Of a stretch of DNA of 64,000 bases, positions 15,764-24,373 are shown piece after piece. The notes under the pieces were generated by a model. It was not told the DNA's origin and did not search any database. It saw only the letters and a list, made by a program, of their open reading frames with translations. This DNA is from Lachnospiraceae bacterium (GTDB lineage: Bacteria > Bacillota > Clostridia > Lachnospirales > Lachnospiraceae): the NCBI GenBank assembly GCA_022796795.1, contig JAAWJI010000012.1, positions 18,325-82,324 on the forward strand, written 5' to 3'. The position numbers were made by a program, and so were the translations under genes. Every line of letters begins with the position of its first letter. Position 1 is the stretch's first letter.

Positions 15764-17173
15764 ATGGCTATGAAAAAGGGACAGATTTTCGAGGGGATCG
15801 TAGAGAAGGTGGAGTTTCCCAATAAAGGTATGGTGAGGGTGGAGGACCGACAGGTTGTGGTGAAAAACACGCTGCCAGGGCAAAAGGTACGCTTTGCCTT
15901 GCAGAAGCTGCGGAAGGGGAAGTGTGAAGGACGACTTCTGGAGATTTTGGAGCATGCAGAGCAGGAGGTGGAGGCGGCCTGTCCTCATTTTGGGGACTGC
16001 GGAGGCTGCACCTATCAGAATCTGTCCTATGAGGACCAGCTAAGGCTAAAGGAGCAGCAGGTTCGGGAGATTTTGGATGAAGCCATTTGCGGGAGAGGAC
16101 ATTCCTACAAGTTTGAGGGGATCCTGCCAAGTCCGGTTGCTTTTGGCTATCGGAACAAAATGGAGTTTTCCTTTGGAGATGCGTATAAGGACGGGCCTCT
16201 GGCTCTGGGACTGCACAAAAGGGGAAGCTTTTACGATATTGTGACAGCCGGGGACTGCAGGATCGCGGATGAAGATTTTGGACAAATTCTTCGGGAGACC
16301 CTTGCACTTTTTCAGGAGCTGGATCTTTCTTTTTATCACAAAATGCAACACACAGGATACCTGCGTCATCTTCTGGTGCGAAAGGGCGCAAAGACAGGGG
16401 AGATTCTGGCAGACTTAGTAACCACAGGTCAGCTGGATCAGGACAGAGAAAGGGAGATTCTGGAAATCTGGAAGGAGAGGCTTTTGGCTCTGCCATTGAA
16501 GGGAACCTTCAGGGGAATCCTTCACACCAGAAACGACAGTCTGGCAGATGTGGTGCAGAGCGATCATACGGAGGTTCTCTACGGACAAGAGCATTTTCAG
16601 GAGGAGCTTTTGGGGCTGTATTTTCAGATTTCTCCCTTCTCTTTCTTTCAGACTAATTCCCTGGGGGCCCAGGTGCTCTACGAGAAGGCCCGCTCCTATG
16701 TGGGGGAGACAGAGGATAAAGTAATCTTCGACCTTTACAGCGGCACAGGCACCATCGCTCAAATCCTGGCTCCAGTGGCAAGGAAGGTCATTGGCGTGGA
16801 GATTGTGGAGGAGGCGGTGGAGGCTGCCCGGATTAACGCGGCAAAAAACGGCCTGACCAACTGCAGTTTCCTGGCCGGGGATGTGCTGAAGGTGCTGGAT
16901 ACCATTGAGGAAAAACCTGATTTTATTGTGCTGGATCCGCCCCGGGACGGGATTCATCCCAAGGCACTGGAAAAGATTATTGCCTATGGGGTAGAGCAGA
17001 TGGTTTATATCTCCTGCAAACCCACCAGCCTGGCCAGGGATTTGGAGGTGCTTTTGGAGCGAGGATATGAGGTGGAGAAGGCTGGGTGCGTGGATATGTT
17101 TCCTTGGTCGGGGAATGTTGAGACAGTTGTAATGCTTTCCCGCAAAAGTTATGACGGTGATGAAGTAATATAA
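15764..17173 (+). CDS. rlmD: 23S rRNA (uracil-5)-methyltransferase, RlmD/RumA family
   Basis: A SAM-dependent enzyme that methylates U1939-type uracils in 23S rRNA (RlmD) or a related site (RlmCD in Gram-positives). An N-terminal TRAM domain (about 1-60) is followed by the iron-sulfur cysteines in CPHFGDCGGC, the methyltransferase core FDLYSGTGTIAQ, LDPPRDGIHPKAL, and the catalytic Cys in YISCKPTSLARDL. About 469 residues. Start codons 15764 and 15770 both follow AGGGGAGAGG. It is downstream of a tandem repeat and not in an operon with its neighbours. The exact target base cannot be told from the sequence. Confidence 0.9.
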   Translation: MAMKKGQIFEGIVEKVEFPNKGMVRVEDRQVVVKNTLPGQKVRFALQKLRKGKCEGRLLEILEHAEQEVEAACPHFGDCGGCTYQNLSYEDQLRLKEQQVREILDEAICGRGHSYKFEGILPSPVAFGYRNKMEFSFGDAYKDGPLALGLHKRGSFYDIVTAGDCRIADEDFGQILRETLALFQELDLSFYHKMQHTGYLRHLLVRKGAKTGEILADLVTTGQLDQDREREILEIWKERLLALPLKGTFRGILHTRNDSLADVVQSDHTEVLYGQEHFQEELLGLYFQISPFSFFQTNSLGAQVLYEKARSYVGETEDKVIFDLYSGTGTIAQILAPVARKVIGVEIVEEAVEAARINAAKNGLTNCSFLAGDVLKVLDTIEEKPDFIVLDPPRDGIHPKALEKIIAYGVEQMVYISCKPTSLARDLEVLLERGYEVEKAGCVDMFPWSGNVETVVMLSRKSYDGDEVI

Positions 17174-17329
17174 AAATCCAAAGAAAACCAATACAAACAA
17201 GAATAGAACCCCTGGTTTCCCCCAGGCGGCACCTTCCCAATATTATTCAAAATATCCCATCCCTAACAGTAGGATTCTCCCCAAAAACCTCTATAATAAT
17301 CTTAAGAATAAGCATGGGGAGGGAGAAGC

Positions 17330-17587
17330 ATGAGATACGGATATTTTGACAATGACAAGAGGGAGTATGTGATTGACCGGGTTGACCTGCCTGTTTCCTG
17401 GACCAATTATCTGGGGGTTAAGGATCTGGCAATGGTGGTGAATCACACGGCGGGGGGATACGCTTTCTATAAGACTCCGGAATATCACCGGATCACCCGG
17501 TTTCGGGGAAATGCAGTTCCCATGGACTGGCCGGGCCACTATGTGTATCTGCGGGATGCGGAGGCGTGCATCAGGTTAAGGTGGTAA
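17330..17587 (+). pseudogene. N-terminal remnant of a GH94 glycoside phosphorylase
   Basis: 85 codons from a well-placed ATG (GGGAGGG upstream) match the extreme N-terminus of cellobiose/cellodextrin-type GH94 phosphorylases (MRYGYFDNDKREYVI ... NHTAGGYAFYK ... VPMDWPGHYVYLRD). Family members are roughly ten times longer; homology ends after YLRDAE and a stop follows 9 codons later. The catalytic domain is missing, so the gene is dead. It stands just before a phosphohexomutase gene, which would have processed its glucose-1-phosphate product. Confidence 0.8.
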
Positions 17588-17618
17588 TGGGATAGAAGAA
17601 AAAATAGGAGGGAACGGG

Positions 17619-19031
17619 ATGATTAGATTTGGTACAGGAGGCTGGAGAGCTATTATTGGGGATGAATTTACAAAACGCAATATACAGACGCTGGCCTGTG
17701 CATTGGCGCGGAAAATGAAAGACGAAGGCGTGGCGGAGAAGGGAATCGTGCTGGGCTATGACAGGCGGTTTCTGGCCAAGGAGGCTATGCAGTGGGCGGC
17801 TGTGGTTTTTGCACAGGAAGAGATCAAGGCGTTTCTGATTAACAAATCTTCCCCCACTCCCCTGGTGATGTATTATGTGAAAACCCATGAGCTTCCCTAT
17901 GGAATGATGGTGACTGCCAGTCATAACCCGGCGATTTATAACGGAATCAAGGTGTTTACCGCCGGAGGCCGGGACGCAGATGAGATGCAGACCAGGGACA
18001 TGGAAAATTATATTTCCGATATCGATCCGGAGGCTGTCCGGGGGATGGAATATGAAAAGGCTCTGGAACAGGGAATGATTACGGAAATTTATCCTCTGAA
18101 TGAATACCTGGACAGCATTATTTCGGCTGTGGACATGAAGGCTATCCGCCGGGCCAGGCTTAAGATTGCCTTAGATCCCATGTACGGAGTCAGCGAAACC
18201 TCTCTGAAGACTATTTTGCTGACGGCCCGCTGTGAGGTGGACACCATTCATGAACGCCACGACACCTTGTTCGGAGGCAAGCTTCCTTCCCCTTCCGCCA
18301 GCACCTTACGAGCCCTGCAGACCTATGTGATGGACAACGGATGCCATATTGGCATTGCCACAGACGGGGACGCAGACCGGATCGGCATCATTGACGATGC
18401 GGGAAATTTCCTGCATCCCAATGATATTCTGGTGCTGCTCTATTACTATCTGGTGAAGCACAAGGGCTGGCAGGGACCGGTGGTCAGAAATATTGCAACC
18501 ACTCATATGCTGGACTGGGTGGCCGCCTCTTTCGGGGAGCGCTGCTATGAGGTTCCCGTGGGCTTTAAGTACATATCTGCCAAAATGCAGGAGACTGACG
18601 CGGTGATCGGCGGGGAATCCTCCGGCGGACTTACGGTCCGGGGGCATATCAGCGGCAAGGACGGAATCTACGCGGCATCCCTTCTGGTGGAGATGCTTGC
18701 GGTCACCGGAAAGAAACTGTCGGAGCTGACCAGGGAGATTCGCCAGGAGTGCGGGGCGATTTTTATGGAAGAGCGGGATTACTCCTTCTCCCAGGAGAAA
18801 AAGGCGGAAATGAACCGGATTTTGTTGGAAGAAAAGCAGATTCCGGAACTGCCCTTTGAGATAGAGCGAATTTCCTATCTGGACGGCTGCAAGGTGTATT
18901 TCAAAAACGGAGGCTGGGTGATTGCCCGGTTTTCCGGCACAGAGCCCCTTCTGCGGATTTTCTGCGAGATGCCGGAGCCGGAGGATGCCAAAAGGATCTG
19001 TAAAATTCTGGAAGAATTTCTGGGCCTATAG
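17619..19031 (+). CDS. Phosphohexomutase (phosphoglucomutase/phosphomannomutase family)
   Basis: A 470-residue alpha-D-phosphohexomutase that interconverts hexose 1- and 6-phosphates in the cytoplasm. The catalytic phosphoserine loop is TASHNPAIYNGIK; the metal loop is DGDADRIGIID; the sugar-specificity loop is GGESSGGLTVRGH; the phosphate-binding loop is RFSGTEPLLRIF. All four domains are complete. It lies 31 bases after the GH94 remnant, the expected upstream partner. Sugar preference (glucose versus mannose) cannot be set from motifs alone. Confidence 0.9.
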   Translation: MIRFGTGGWRAIIGDEFTKRNIQTLACALARKMKDEGVAEKGIVLGYDRRFLAKEAMQWAAVVFAQEEIKAFLINKSSPTPLVMYYVKTHELPYGMMVTASHNPAIYNGIKVFTAGGRDADEMQTRDMENYISDIDPEAVRGMEYEKALEQGMITEIYPLNEYLDSIISAVDMKAIRRARLKIALDPMYGVSETSLKTILLTARCEVDTIHERHDTLFGGKLPSPSASTLRALQTYVMDNGCHIGIATDGDADRIGIIDDAGNFLHPNDILVLLYYYLVKHKGWQGPVVRNIATTHMLDWVAASFGERCYEVPVGFKYISAKMQETDAVIGGESSGGLTVRGHISGKDGIYAASLLVEMLAVTGKKLSELTREIRQECGAIFMEERDYSFSQEKKAEMNRILLEEKQIPELPFEIERISYLDGCKVYFKNGGWVIARFSGTEPLLRIFCEMPEPEDAKRICKILEEFLGL

Positions 19032-19178
19032 AAATTGTGTCCGATGAATCCGGAAAGCTTCGGGCATGCATACACTTTTTCATGGGAAAAGGATACAATG
19101 CTATGGGAACGATCTTAAAAAATGCGCTTCGGCCAATGAGTACCGGAATCAGATTTTGGGGAAAGAATAAAAAAACAG

Positions 19179-19209
19179 TTGACTTAAACTTGACTTTAAG
19201 TGCTAAAAT
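19179..19209 (+). promoter_or_regulatory. MerR-type promoter (19-base spacer with dyad)
   Basis: TTGACT (19179-19184) and TAAAAT (19204-19209) are 19 bases apart, the over-long spacing typical of MerR-family activated promoters. A dyad, ACTTAAA (19182-19188) and TTTAAGT (19195-19201), lies mostly within the spacer. A MerR-type activator would untwist it. No merR gene is in the window. Confidence 0.65.
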
Positions 19210-19262
19210 AAAAATGATGCAGTACAGAAGGAAAATCCAAATGCTTACAAGAGGAAATTCGT

Positions 19263-20270
19263 ATGAGTCAAAAGAAGATGATTCTGTGTCCGGCCGGAGA
19301 CCGCTATATCCCCTATAGCGAGAGAACAGGAAATGAGTCCATTGTATATTTTACCCGGGATCTGTCCCCCCAGGGACTGAGAAAAATCTATGGGAGAGTC
19401 AGCGGAAATCTCACGGGAAAGGTGGGAATCAAGCTGCACACCGGGGAGAAAAATGGTCCCAACATTATTCCCAGGGATTGGGTGGAGCATCTGGTTTTGG
19501 AGGAGCTTTTGGAGGCTTCCATTATTGAGACCAACACGTATTATGAGGGGGACCGTTATACCACAGAGGAGCATCGGAAAACCCTGGAGGTAAACGGATG
19601 GACCTTCTGTCCGGTGGATATTCTGGACGAGAGCGGGACCGCCATGCTTCCGGTTAAGGACGGAAACTGGTTTACGGAAATGTCCATGGGAAAGAATCTG
19701 CTGGAGTATGATTCTTTGCTGGCCCTGACTCATTTCAAGGGGCATACCATGGGAGGCTTCGGGGGCTCCAACAAGAATATCGGGATCGGATGCGCCGACG
19801 GACGCGTGGGAAAGGGCATGATTCATACCACGCCCGGTTCTCAGGAAATGTGGAATATCAGCATGGAGGAATTCATGGAGCGCATGACAGAGTCTACCAA
19901 GGCTGTGGTGGATCACTTCGGCAGGCAGATCGCCTACATTAACGTCATGCGCAATATGTCTGTGTCCTGCGATTGTGAGGGATGCCAGGCGCTTCCCGTA
20001 GTAACCCCGAATATTGGCATTACCGCATCTGTGGATCTTTTGGCTGTAGACCAGGCCTCCGTGGATCTGGTGTACGCCCTGGGTGAGAAGGATCATCACG
20101 ACCTGGTGGAGCGCATGGAAACTCGTCACGGCCTGCGGCAGCTGACCTATATGAAAGAGCTGGGTATGGGTAATGACAGGTATATCCTGGTGGATCTTGA
20201 CCATGAAGACGCCAGGATCAGCCCGGCGGATGCGGTGAAGGATGTAAAGCCCTTTGTGGATGAAAAATAG
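19263..20270 (+). CDS. DUF362 domain protein
   Basis: A 335-residue DUF362-family protein. Characteristic segments are VGIKLHTGEKNGPN near the N-terminus, LALTHFKGHTMGGFGGSNKNIGIG in the middle, and a Cys cluster CDCEGCQ near residues 238-244, which in relatives is an iron-sulfur or metal site. No signal peptide or ferredoxin domain is visible. The ATG follows only a weak AGGAAA site. The promoter looks MerR-regulated, hinting at a redox or metal stress role; that is inference. The reaction is unknown. Confidence 0.82.
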   Translation: MSQKKMILCPAGDRYIPYSERTGNESIVYFTRDLSPQGLRKIYGRVSGNLTGKVGIKLHTGEKNGPNIIPRDWVEHLVLEELLEASIIETNTYYEGDRYTTEEHRKTLEVNGWTFCPVDILDESGTAMLPVKDGNWFTEMSMGKNLLEYDSLLALTHFKGHTMGGFGGSNKNIGIGCADGRVGKGMIHTTPGSQEMWNISMEEFMERMTESTKAVVDHFGRQIAYINVMRNMSVSCDCEGCQALPVVTPNIGITASVDLLAVDQASVDLVYALGEKDHHDLVERMETRHGLRQLTYMKELGMGNDRYILVDLDHEDARISPADAVKDVKPFVDEK

Positions 20271-20280
20271 GGCGTAAAGT

Positions 20281-20470
20281 CACATAAGGAGATGTTGAAA
20301 AGCAAGGGTATTCCAAGAATCTATTTGGAGTATCCTTGTTTTTGTGCGCTCAGATTGAACGGACAAGGATTGATAGCTATTACAGGAAAGAGGTTGTTTT
20401 CTGATACAAAAAGAACACAGAGGATGGTTGCTGGAGAGATAAAGGAGAGGGTAAGATAAAAGTAAAATAC
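20281..20470 (+). repeat. Dispersed intergenic element, copy 1
   Basis: From CACATAAGGA through the terminator to about 20470, this stretch resembles 28133-28300: a nearly identical terminator, then a looser match (GGTTG ... GTAAGATAA). No gene is recognised here. Confidence 0.4.
20303..20343 (+). terminator. Rho-independent terminator after the DUF362 gene
   Basis: CAAGGGTATTCCAA (20303-20316) pairs with TTGGAGTATCCTTG (20325-20338) with two wobbles, followed by TTTTTG. A near copy lies at 28154-28195. Confidence 0.85.
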
Positions 20471-20505
20471 TTCAACTACATGGAAAATCTGTAGGACAGA
20501 AAAAG

Positions 20506-20566
20506 TAAAACGTTTAGATTTTTATTTACTCAAAAGCCGTTTTTTCGTTTTTTTGTGTGCTATAAT
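20506..20566 (+). promoter_or_regulatory. Operator and -10 upstream of the third URO-D gene
   Basis: TAAAACGTTTA (20506-20516) carries the same AAACGTTT core as the LacI promoter at 6653. A TATAAT -10 lies at 20561-20566, with only a weak -35. The operator is about 45 bases upstream of the -10, not on top of it, so looping or positive control is possible. Confidence 0.55.
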
Positions 20567-20596
20567 GGGGCCATCAAAAAGAAAGAGGTGCGAAAT

Positions 20597-21847
20597 ATGA
20601 CTTCCAGAGAACGTGTATTAGCTGCTGTCAATCATAAAGAACCAGATTATCTGCCTATGGATTTGGGCAGCAATGTGAGTGCGGGAATATCCGGTCAGGC
20701 CTATGCCAATTTAAGAGAACACTTGGGAATCAAGGAGGGACATACCCGGATTTACGATGTGGTGCAGCAGGTGGCGCAGCCCGAGGAGTGCGTGCTGGAT
20801 ATTATCGGTGCGGATGCCCTGGACGTGGCCCGGGTTTACAATGAGAAGGACAGTGACTGGTACGATGTGACTCTGAGCAATGGAAAAACCGGCCAGTGGC
20901 CTTCCTGGTTTCGGCCGGAGAAAAATGCGGACGGCGGCTATGACGTGTTCCAGGACGGAGTGCTGATTGCACGGATGCCTAAGGGAGGCATGTGTTTTGA
21001 TCAGATGATCTTCCCCTACAAGGAGGATTACCCGGACAATTTTGACGATCTGGATCACGCCATGGGACAGGTGTTGTGGAGCGCCCTGGTTCACGGGCCC
21101 TGGGATCATATGAAGGATTTCCCCACAGAGGATGCCTTCTACGCGGACCTGAGAGAGCGCTGTCTGAAGCTTCGGGCCGGCACGGACCGGGCTTTAATGA
21201 TTACCTGCGGGTGCAATCTTTTCGAGTGGGGAACCTTCCTGCGCCGGATGGAGAATTTCCTCATGGATATTTATGCAGAGCCGGAGAATGTGCAGGAGCT
21301 TGTAGAGCAGCTGATGGTGCGCCATCTTCATACCCTGGAAAAGACCTGCGCGGTTGTAGGCGATGTTGTGGATATTTTGCGGTTCGGCGATGACCTGGGC
21401 ATGGATAAAAATATGTTTATGTCCCCGGAGAAATATCGGGAGCTGTTTAAGCCCTATCACACCAAGCTTAATGAATATGTACATACCCACAGCAATATGA
21501 AAACCTTCCTTCACTCCTGCGGATCCATCTACGGAGTGATGGGGGATTTGATCGACGCGGGATACGATATTATCAATCCGGTGCAGACCACGGCCTATCA
21601 GATGGATCCTGCCCGTCTGAAGAAGGAATTTGGAAAGGATATTACCTTCTGGGGCGGCGGATGCAATACCCGTTCGGTTTTAAACCATTCCACTCCGGAA
21701 GAGGTATATGACTATACCTGCAGGATGATCGAGATCTTTCATCATGACGGCGGCTTTGTATTTAACACGGAGCACAATATTCTTCCGGATGTTCCGCCGG
21801 AGAATATTATGGCTATGTACAAGGCTGTAGAAAATGCAAGAAAATAG
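20597..21847 (+). CDS. URO-D superfamily protein, methyltransferase-like
   Basis: 416 residues from the ATG at 20597 (AGAGGTG upstream; an earlier in-frame start at 20555 overlaps the promoter). The N-terminus TSRERVLAAVNHKEPDYLPMDLG is typical of the URO-D superfamily. The candidate metal site is H306-x-C308 (LHSCGSIYG) plus C356 in GGGCNTRSVL, a spacing of 48 residues, unlike the 79 of the first two paralogues, so it belongs to a different subfamily. It is a single-gene unit with its own LacI-type operator, next to a sugar ABC operon. The substrate is unknown. Confidence 0.82.
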   Translation: MTSRERVLAAVNHKEPDYLPMDLGSNVSAGISGQAYANLREHLGIKEGHTRIYDVVQQVAQPEECVLDIIGADALDVARVYNEKDSDWYDVTLSNGKTGQWPSWFRPEKNADGGYDVFQDGVLIARMPKGGMCFDQMIFPYKEDYPDNFDDLDHAMGQVLWSALVHGPWDHMKDFPTEDAFYADLRERCLKLRAGTDRALMITCGCNLFEWGTFLRRMENFLMDIYAEPENVQELVEQLMVRHLHTLEKTCAVVGDVVDILRFGDDLGMDKNMFMSPEKYRELFKPYHTKLNEYVHTHSNMKTFLHSCGSIYGVMGDLIDAGYDIINPVQTTAYQMDPARLKKEFGKDITFWGGGCNTRSVLNHSTPEEVYDYTCRMIEIFHHDGGFVFNTEHNILPDVPPENIMAMYKAVENARK

Positions 21848-21896
21848 AAAAAGCTGAAATAGAAAAAGCTGAAATGCGAAAAAGCCTCCTAAAAAT

Positions 21897-21933
21897 CGGT
21901 GTGCGTGGGGACGTATATGTCCTCCGTACACCG
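21897..21933 (+). terminator. Hairpin after the third URO-D gene
   Basis: CGGTGTGCG (21897-21905) pairs with CGTACACCG (21925-21933), with inner GGAC/GTCC pairing. The T tract is weak (GTGTTTATA), so termination may be partial. Confidence 0.6.
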
Positions 21934-21958
21934 GTGTTTATAAAATATATGCAACCTG

Positions 21959-22025
21959 TGAAAGCGTTATATGTGAAAGACAGAGGAATTGTCTGGTTAA
22001 GGGAAAACTAATTGGCGAAACGTTT
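21959..22025 (+). promoter_or_regulatory. cre-like site and LacI-type operator upstream of the SGNH gene
   Basis: TGAAAGCGTTATAT (21959-21972) matches the CcpA cre consensus at 13 of 14 positions. AAACGTTT (22018-22025) lies in the 14-base string AAACGTTTAGATTT, which is shared exactly with the site at 20508. Dual control by carbon catabolite repression and the LacI protein at 6695 is a reasonable inference. Confidence 0.5.
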
Positions 22026-22064
22026 AGATTTAGAAACAGACATGGGCCTGAATACAACGGCAGA

Positions 22065-22128
22065 GAAATCATAGGAACAAGAAATCAAAGAAACATGAAA
22101 TCAAAGATATAAGAAATCAAAGAAAATA
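22065..22128 (+). repeat. Four 16-bp tandem repeats in the leader
   Basis: GAAATCAAAGAAACAT-like units start at 22065, 22081, 22097 and 22113 with exact 16-base periodicity. They lie directly before the ribosome site of the SGNH hydrolase gene. Copy-number change here could alter leader length. Confidence 0.75.
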
Positions 22129-22156
22129 AATATGAAAACAAAAACAGGAGGTTTGA

Positions 22157-22795
22157 ATGAAAAAGAGGGTATTGTGTTTTGGGGATTCTAATACCTGGGG
22201 CGCGGTGCCGGAGGACGGAAGTCGTTATCCGGAGGATGTCCGCTGGACAGGCGTGCTGCAGCGGGAGCTGGGTGAAGGATATCAGGTGATTGTGGAGGGC
22301 TACAACGGCCGGACCTCTGTATTTGACGACCCGGTGGAGGGACGCCTAAGCGGTATTCGGTATTTTGGTCCCTGCTGTGATTCCCAGTCTCCCCTGGATC
22401 TCATCATTCTCATGCTGGGAACGAATGATCTAAAGGAACGGTTTGGGGTAAGCGCCCGAACGATTGCCTTTGGCCTCCAGCGATATCTGGATGTGCTTCA
22501 GATCACTCCCATGGCGGGAGAGAAGCCGAAGGTGCTTTTGGTATCGCCCATTCATATCGATCCTGCCTATAAAAACCATCCACTTTTTTACGATATGTTC
22601 GGTGAATGGGGAACAGAGCGGTCCCAGGAGCTGGCTCAGGCCTATGAGGAATTTGCCATGGGAGCAGGGATTTCCTTTTTAGATGGATCCTTGTACGGAA
22701 AGGCGTCCACGGTGGACGGCGTACATATGCATCCTGATTCCCATGATAGACTGGGCAGGGCTATGGCTGCCAAGGTTCGAAAAATTTTGGAGTGA
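22157..22795 (+). CDS. SGNH/GDSL-type esterase
   Basis: A 212-residue cytoplasmic SGNH hydrolase. Block I is FGDSNTWG (nucleophile Ser), block II includes EGYNGRT, block III GTNDLKERF, and block V DGVHMHPDSH supplies Asp and His. Strong AGGAGG before the ATG. It lies 33 bases before an Rbs-type ABC operon and is probably its first gene, so it likely removes acyl groups from the imported sugar or glycan. Related enzymes act as arylesterases or acetyl-xylan esterases. Confidence 0.85.
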   Translation: MKKRVLCFGDSNTWGAVPEDGSRYPEDVRWTGVLQRELGEGYQVIVEGYNGRTSVFDDPVEGRLSGIRYFGPCCDSQSPLDLIILMLGTNDLKERFGVSARTIAFGLQRYLDVLQITPMAGEKPKVLLVSPIHIDPAYKNHPLFYDMFGEWGTERSQELAQAYEEFAMGAGISFLDGSLYGKASTVDGVHMHPDSHDRLGRAMAAKVRKILE

Positions 22796-22828
22796 AACAG
22801 CAGTAGAGAAAAGAGGAGGAAAGACAGT

Positions 22829-24373
22829 ATGAGTCAAGAACCAAAAGGAACGGGAGAGGCTCTGGCCCTGGAGATGCGCAGCGTAAGCAAGCGGTTCCCA
22901 GGTACCCTGGCCGTTGACCGTGTAGATTTCCGCGTGAAGAAGGGGGAAGTTCACGCTCTTATGGGGGAAAACGGCGCGGGAAAATCCACGCTGATGAAGG
23001 TGCTGGCCGGCCTGTTTAACGATTATACTGGAGAGATTTTTATTGATGGGGAGAAGAAAAAGCTTCACACTCCCATTATGGCCAAGGAGGCCGGCATCGG
23101 AATGGTGTACCAGGAGCTGTCCCTGGCCCGCCGGATTTCCATTTATGAGAATCTTCTGGTGGGACGCCTTCCCAAGAAAAACGCGCTGTTCATCGATAAG
23201 AAGGCTGCCATTGCCAGAGCGAAGGAATGTCTGGAGCGGGTGGGTCTGGGAAACCTGGATCCTACCATTAATATATCAGATATCAGTCAGTGCGACGCCC
23301 AGCTGGTGGAGATTGCCAAGGTGTTGGATTCCAAGCCCCGGATTCTGGTCATGGATGAGCCCACATCCTCTCTTTCCCGGGAAGAGGTACAGCGGATGTT
23401 TGACATTATCCGCAAACTTAAGGAAGAGGGGCTGGCTATTATTTATATTTCCCATCATATGTCGGAGATCTTCGAGATTGCAGACCGGGTAACGGTAATG
23501 CGGGACGGACGAAAGGTGGGAGAATGCGACGTCAGCGAGATCAACACGGAGCAGCTGGTGGAGCAGATGGTAGGCGAGCCGGTGAAGAGCTTCTACGCAG
23601 AGAGCGAGAGCAAGATTTCTGACGAGGTGGTCCTGAAGGTAGAGGACTTTACCAGATGGGGATTCTTCCACCATGTAGACTTTGAGTTACATAAGGGAGA
23701 GATCCTGGCGATCAGCGGCCTGGCCGGTGCTGGGCGGACGGAGATTGCCAGAGCCCTCATTGGCGTGGACGCCTATGATGGGGGCAAGGTTTACCTCCAC
23801 GGTAAAGAGGTCAAATTTAAAAATTTTGGCGAGGCCATCAAAGCAGGCCTGGGCTATCTTACCGAGGACCGAAAGGTAGTGGGTTTGGCTCTGACTCAGA
23901 GCGTGGCCGACAATGTAATGTCCTGCGTCATTGATAAATATTCCAAGGGGATCCTGTACTCTAACAAGTGGAACGATGACCTAGTGGACGAGAAGATCAA
24001 TGAGATGAGCGTGTATCCTGCAGACAGGAACCGCCGCGTCAATAGCTTTTCCGGTGGAAACCAGCAGAAGGTATTGATGGCTAAGTGGCTGGCGGCGGAT
24101 GTAGACGTGCTGATTTTGGATGAGCCCACCCGAGGTGTGGATGTAAACGCAAAGCAGATTATTCATAATGTGGTGAAAAAATACGTGGAGCAGGGAAACG
24201 CGGTGATCTTGATTTCCAGCGACCTGCCGGAGGTGGTGGGTCTTAGCGACCGGGCTGTGATTTTAAGAGAGGGTCATATCATCGGTGAAATACCGAAGGA
24301 AGGAATCACAGAGAATTCCCTGTTGATCGCCGCCAATGGGAAAGGAGAGTATGTAACATGTCAGAACAAGTAA
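22829..24373 (+). CDS. Sugar ABC transporter ATP-binding protein (RbsA/MglA type)
   Basis: A 514-residue protein with two fused ATPase domains that powers monosaccharide import. Domain 1: Walker A GENGAGKSTLMK (about 46-57) and Walker B ILVMDEPTSSLS. Domain 2: the usual degenerate P-loop GLAGAGRTEIARAL, signature FSGGNQQKVLMAKWL and LILDEPTRGVDV. Its stop overlaps the first permease by 16 bases. The nearby mutarotase suggests L-rhamnose or a similar deoxy sugar. Confidence 0.93.
   Translation: MSQEPKGTGEALALEMRSVSKRFPGTLAVDRVDFRVKKGEVHALMGENGAGKSTLMKVLAGLFNDYTGEIFIDGEKKKLHTPIMAKEAGIGMVYQELSLARRISIYENLLVGRLPKKNALFIDKKAAIARAKECLERVGLGNLDPTINISDISQCDAQLVEIAKVLDSKPRILVMDEPTSSLSREEVQRMFDIIRKLKEEGLAIIYISHHMSEIFEIADRVTVMRDGRKVGECDVSEINTEQLVEQMVGEPVKSFYAESESKISDEVVLKVEDFTRWGFFHHVDFELHKGEILAISGLAGAGRTEIARALIGVDAYDGGKVYLHGKEVKFKNFGEAIKAGLGYLTEDRKVVGLALTQSVADNVMSCVIDKYSKGILYSNKWNDDLVDEKINEMSVYPADRNRRVNSFSGGNQQKVLMAKWLAADVDVLILDEPTRGVDVNAKQIIHNVVKKYVEQGNAVILISSDLPEVVGLSDRAVILREGHIIGEIPKEGITENSLLIAANGKGEYVTCQNK

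Noticed and set aside
17187..17235. CCTGG/CCAGG hairpin as a terminator after rlmD
   Set aside because: The stem is only five base pairs and no T tract follows.
22065..22128. 16-bp repeat as a CRISPR array or iteron origin
   Set aside because: Units are too short, contiguous, and lie in a leader directly before a ribosome site; no replication gene is nearby.
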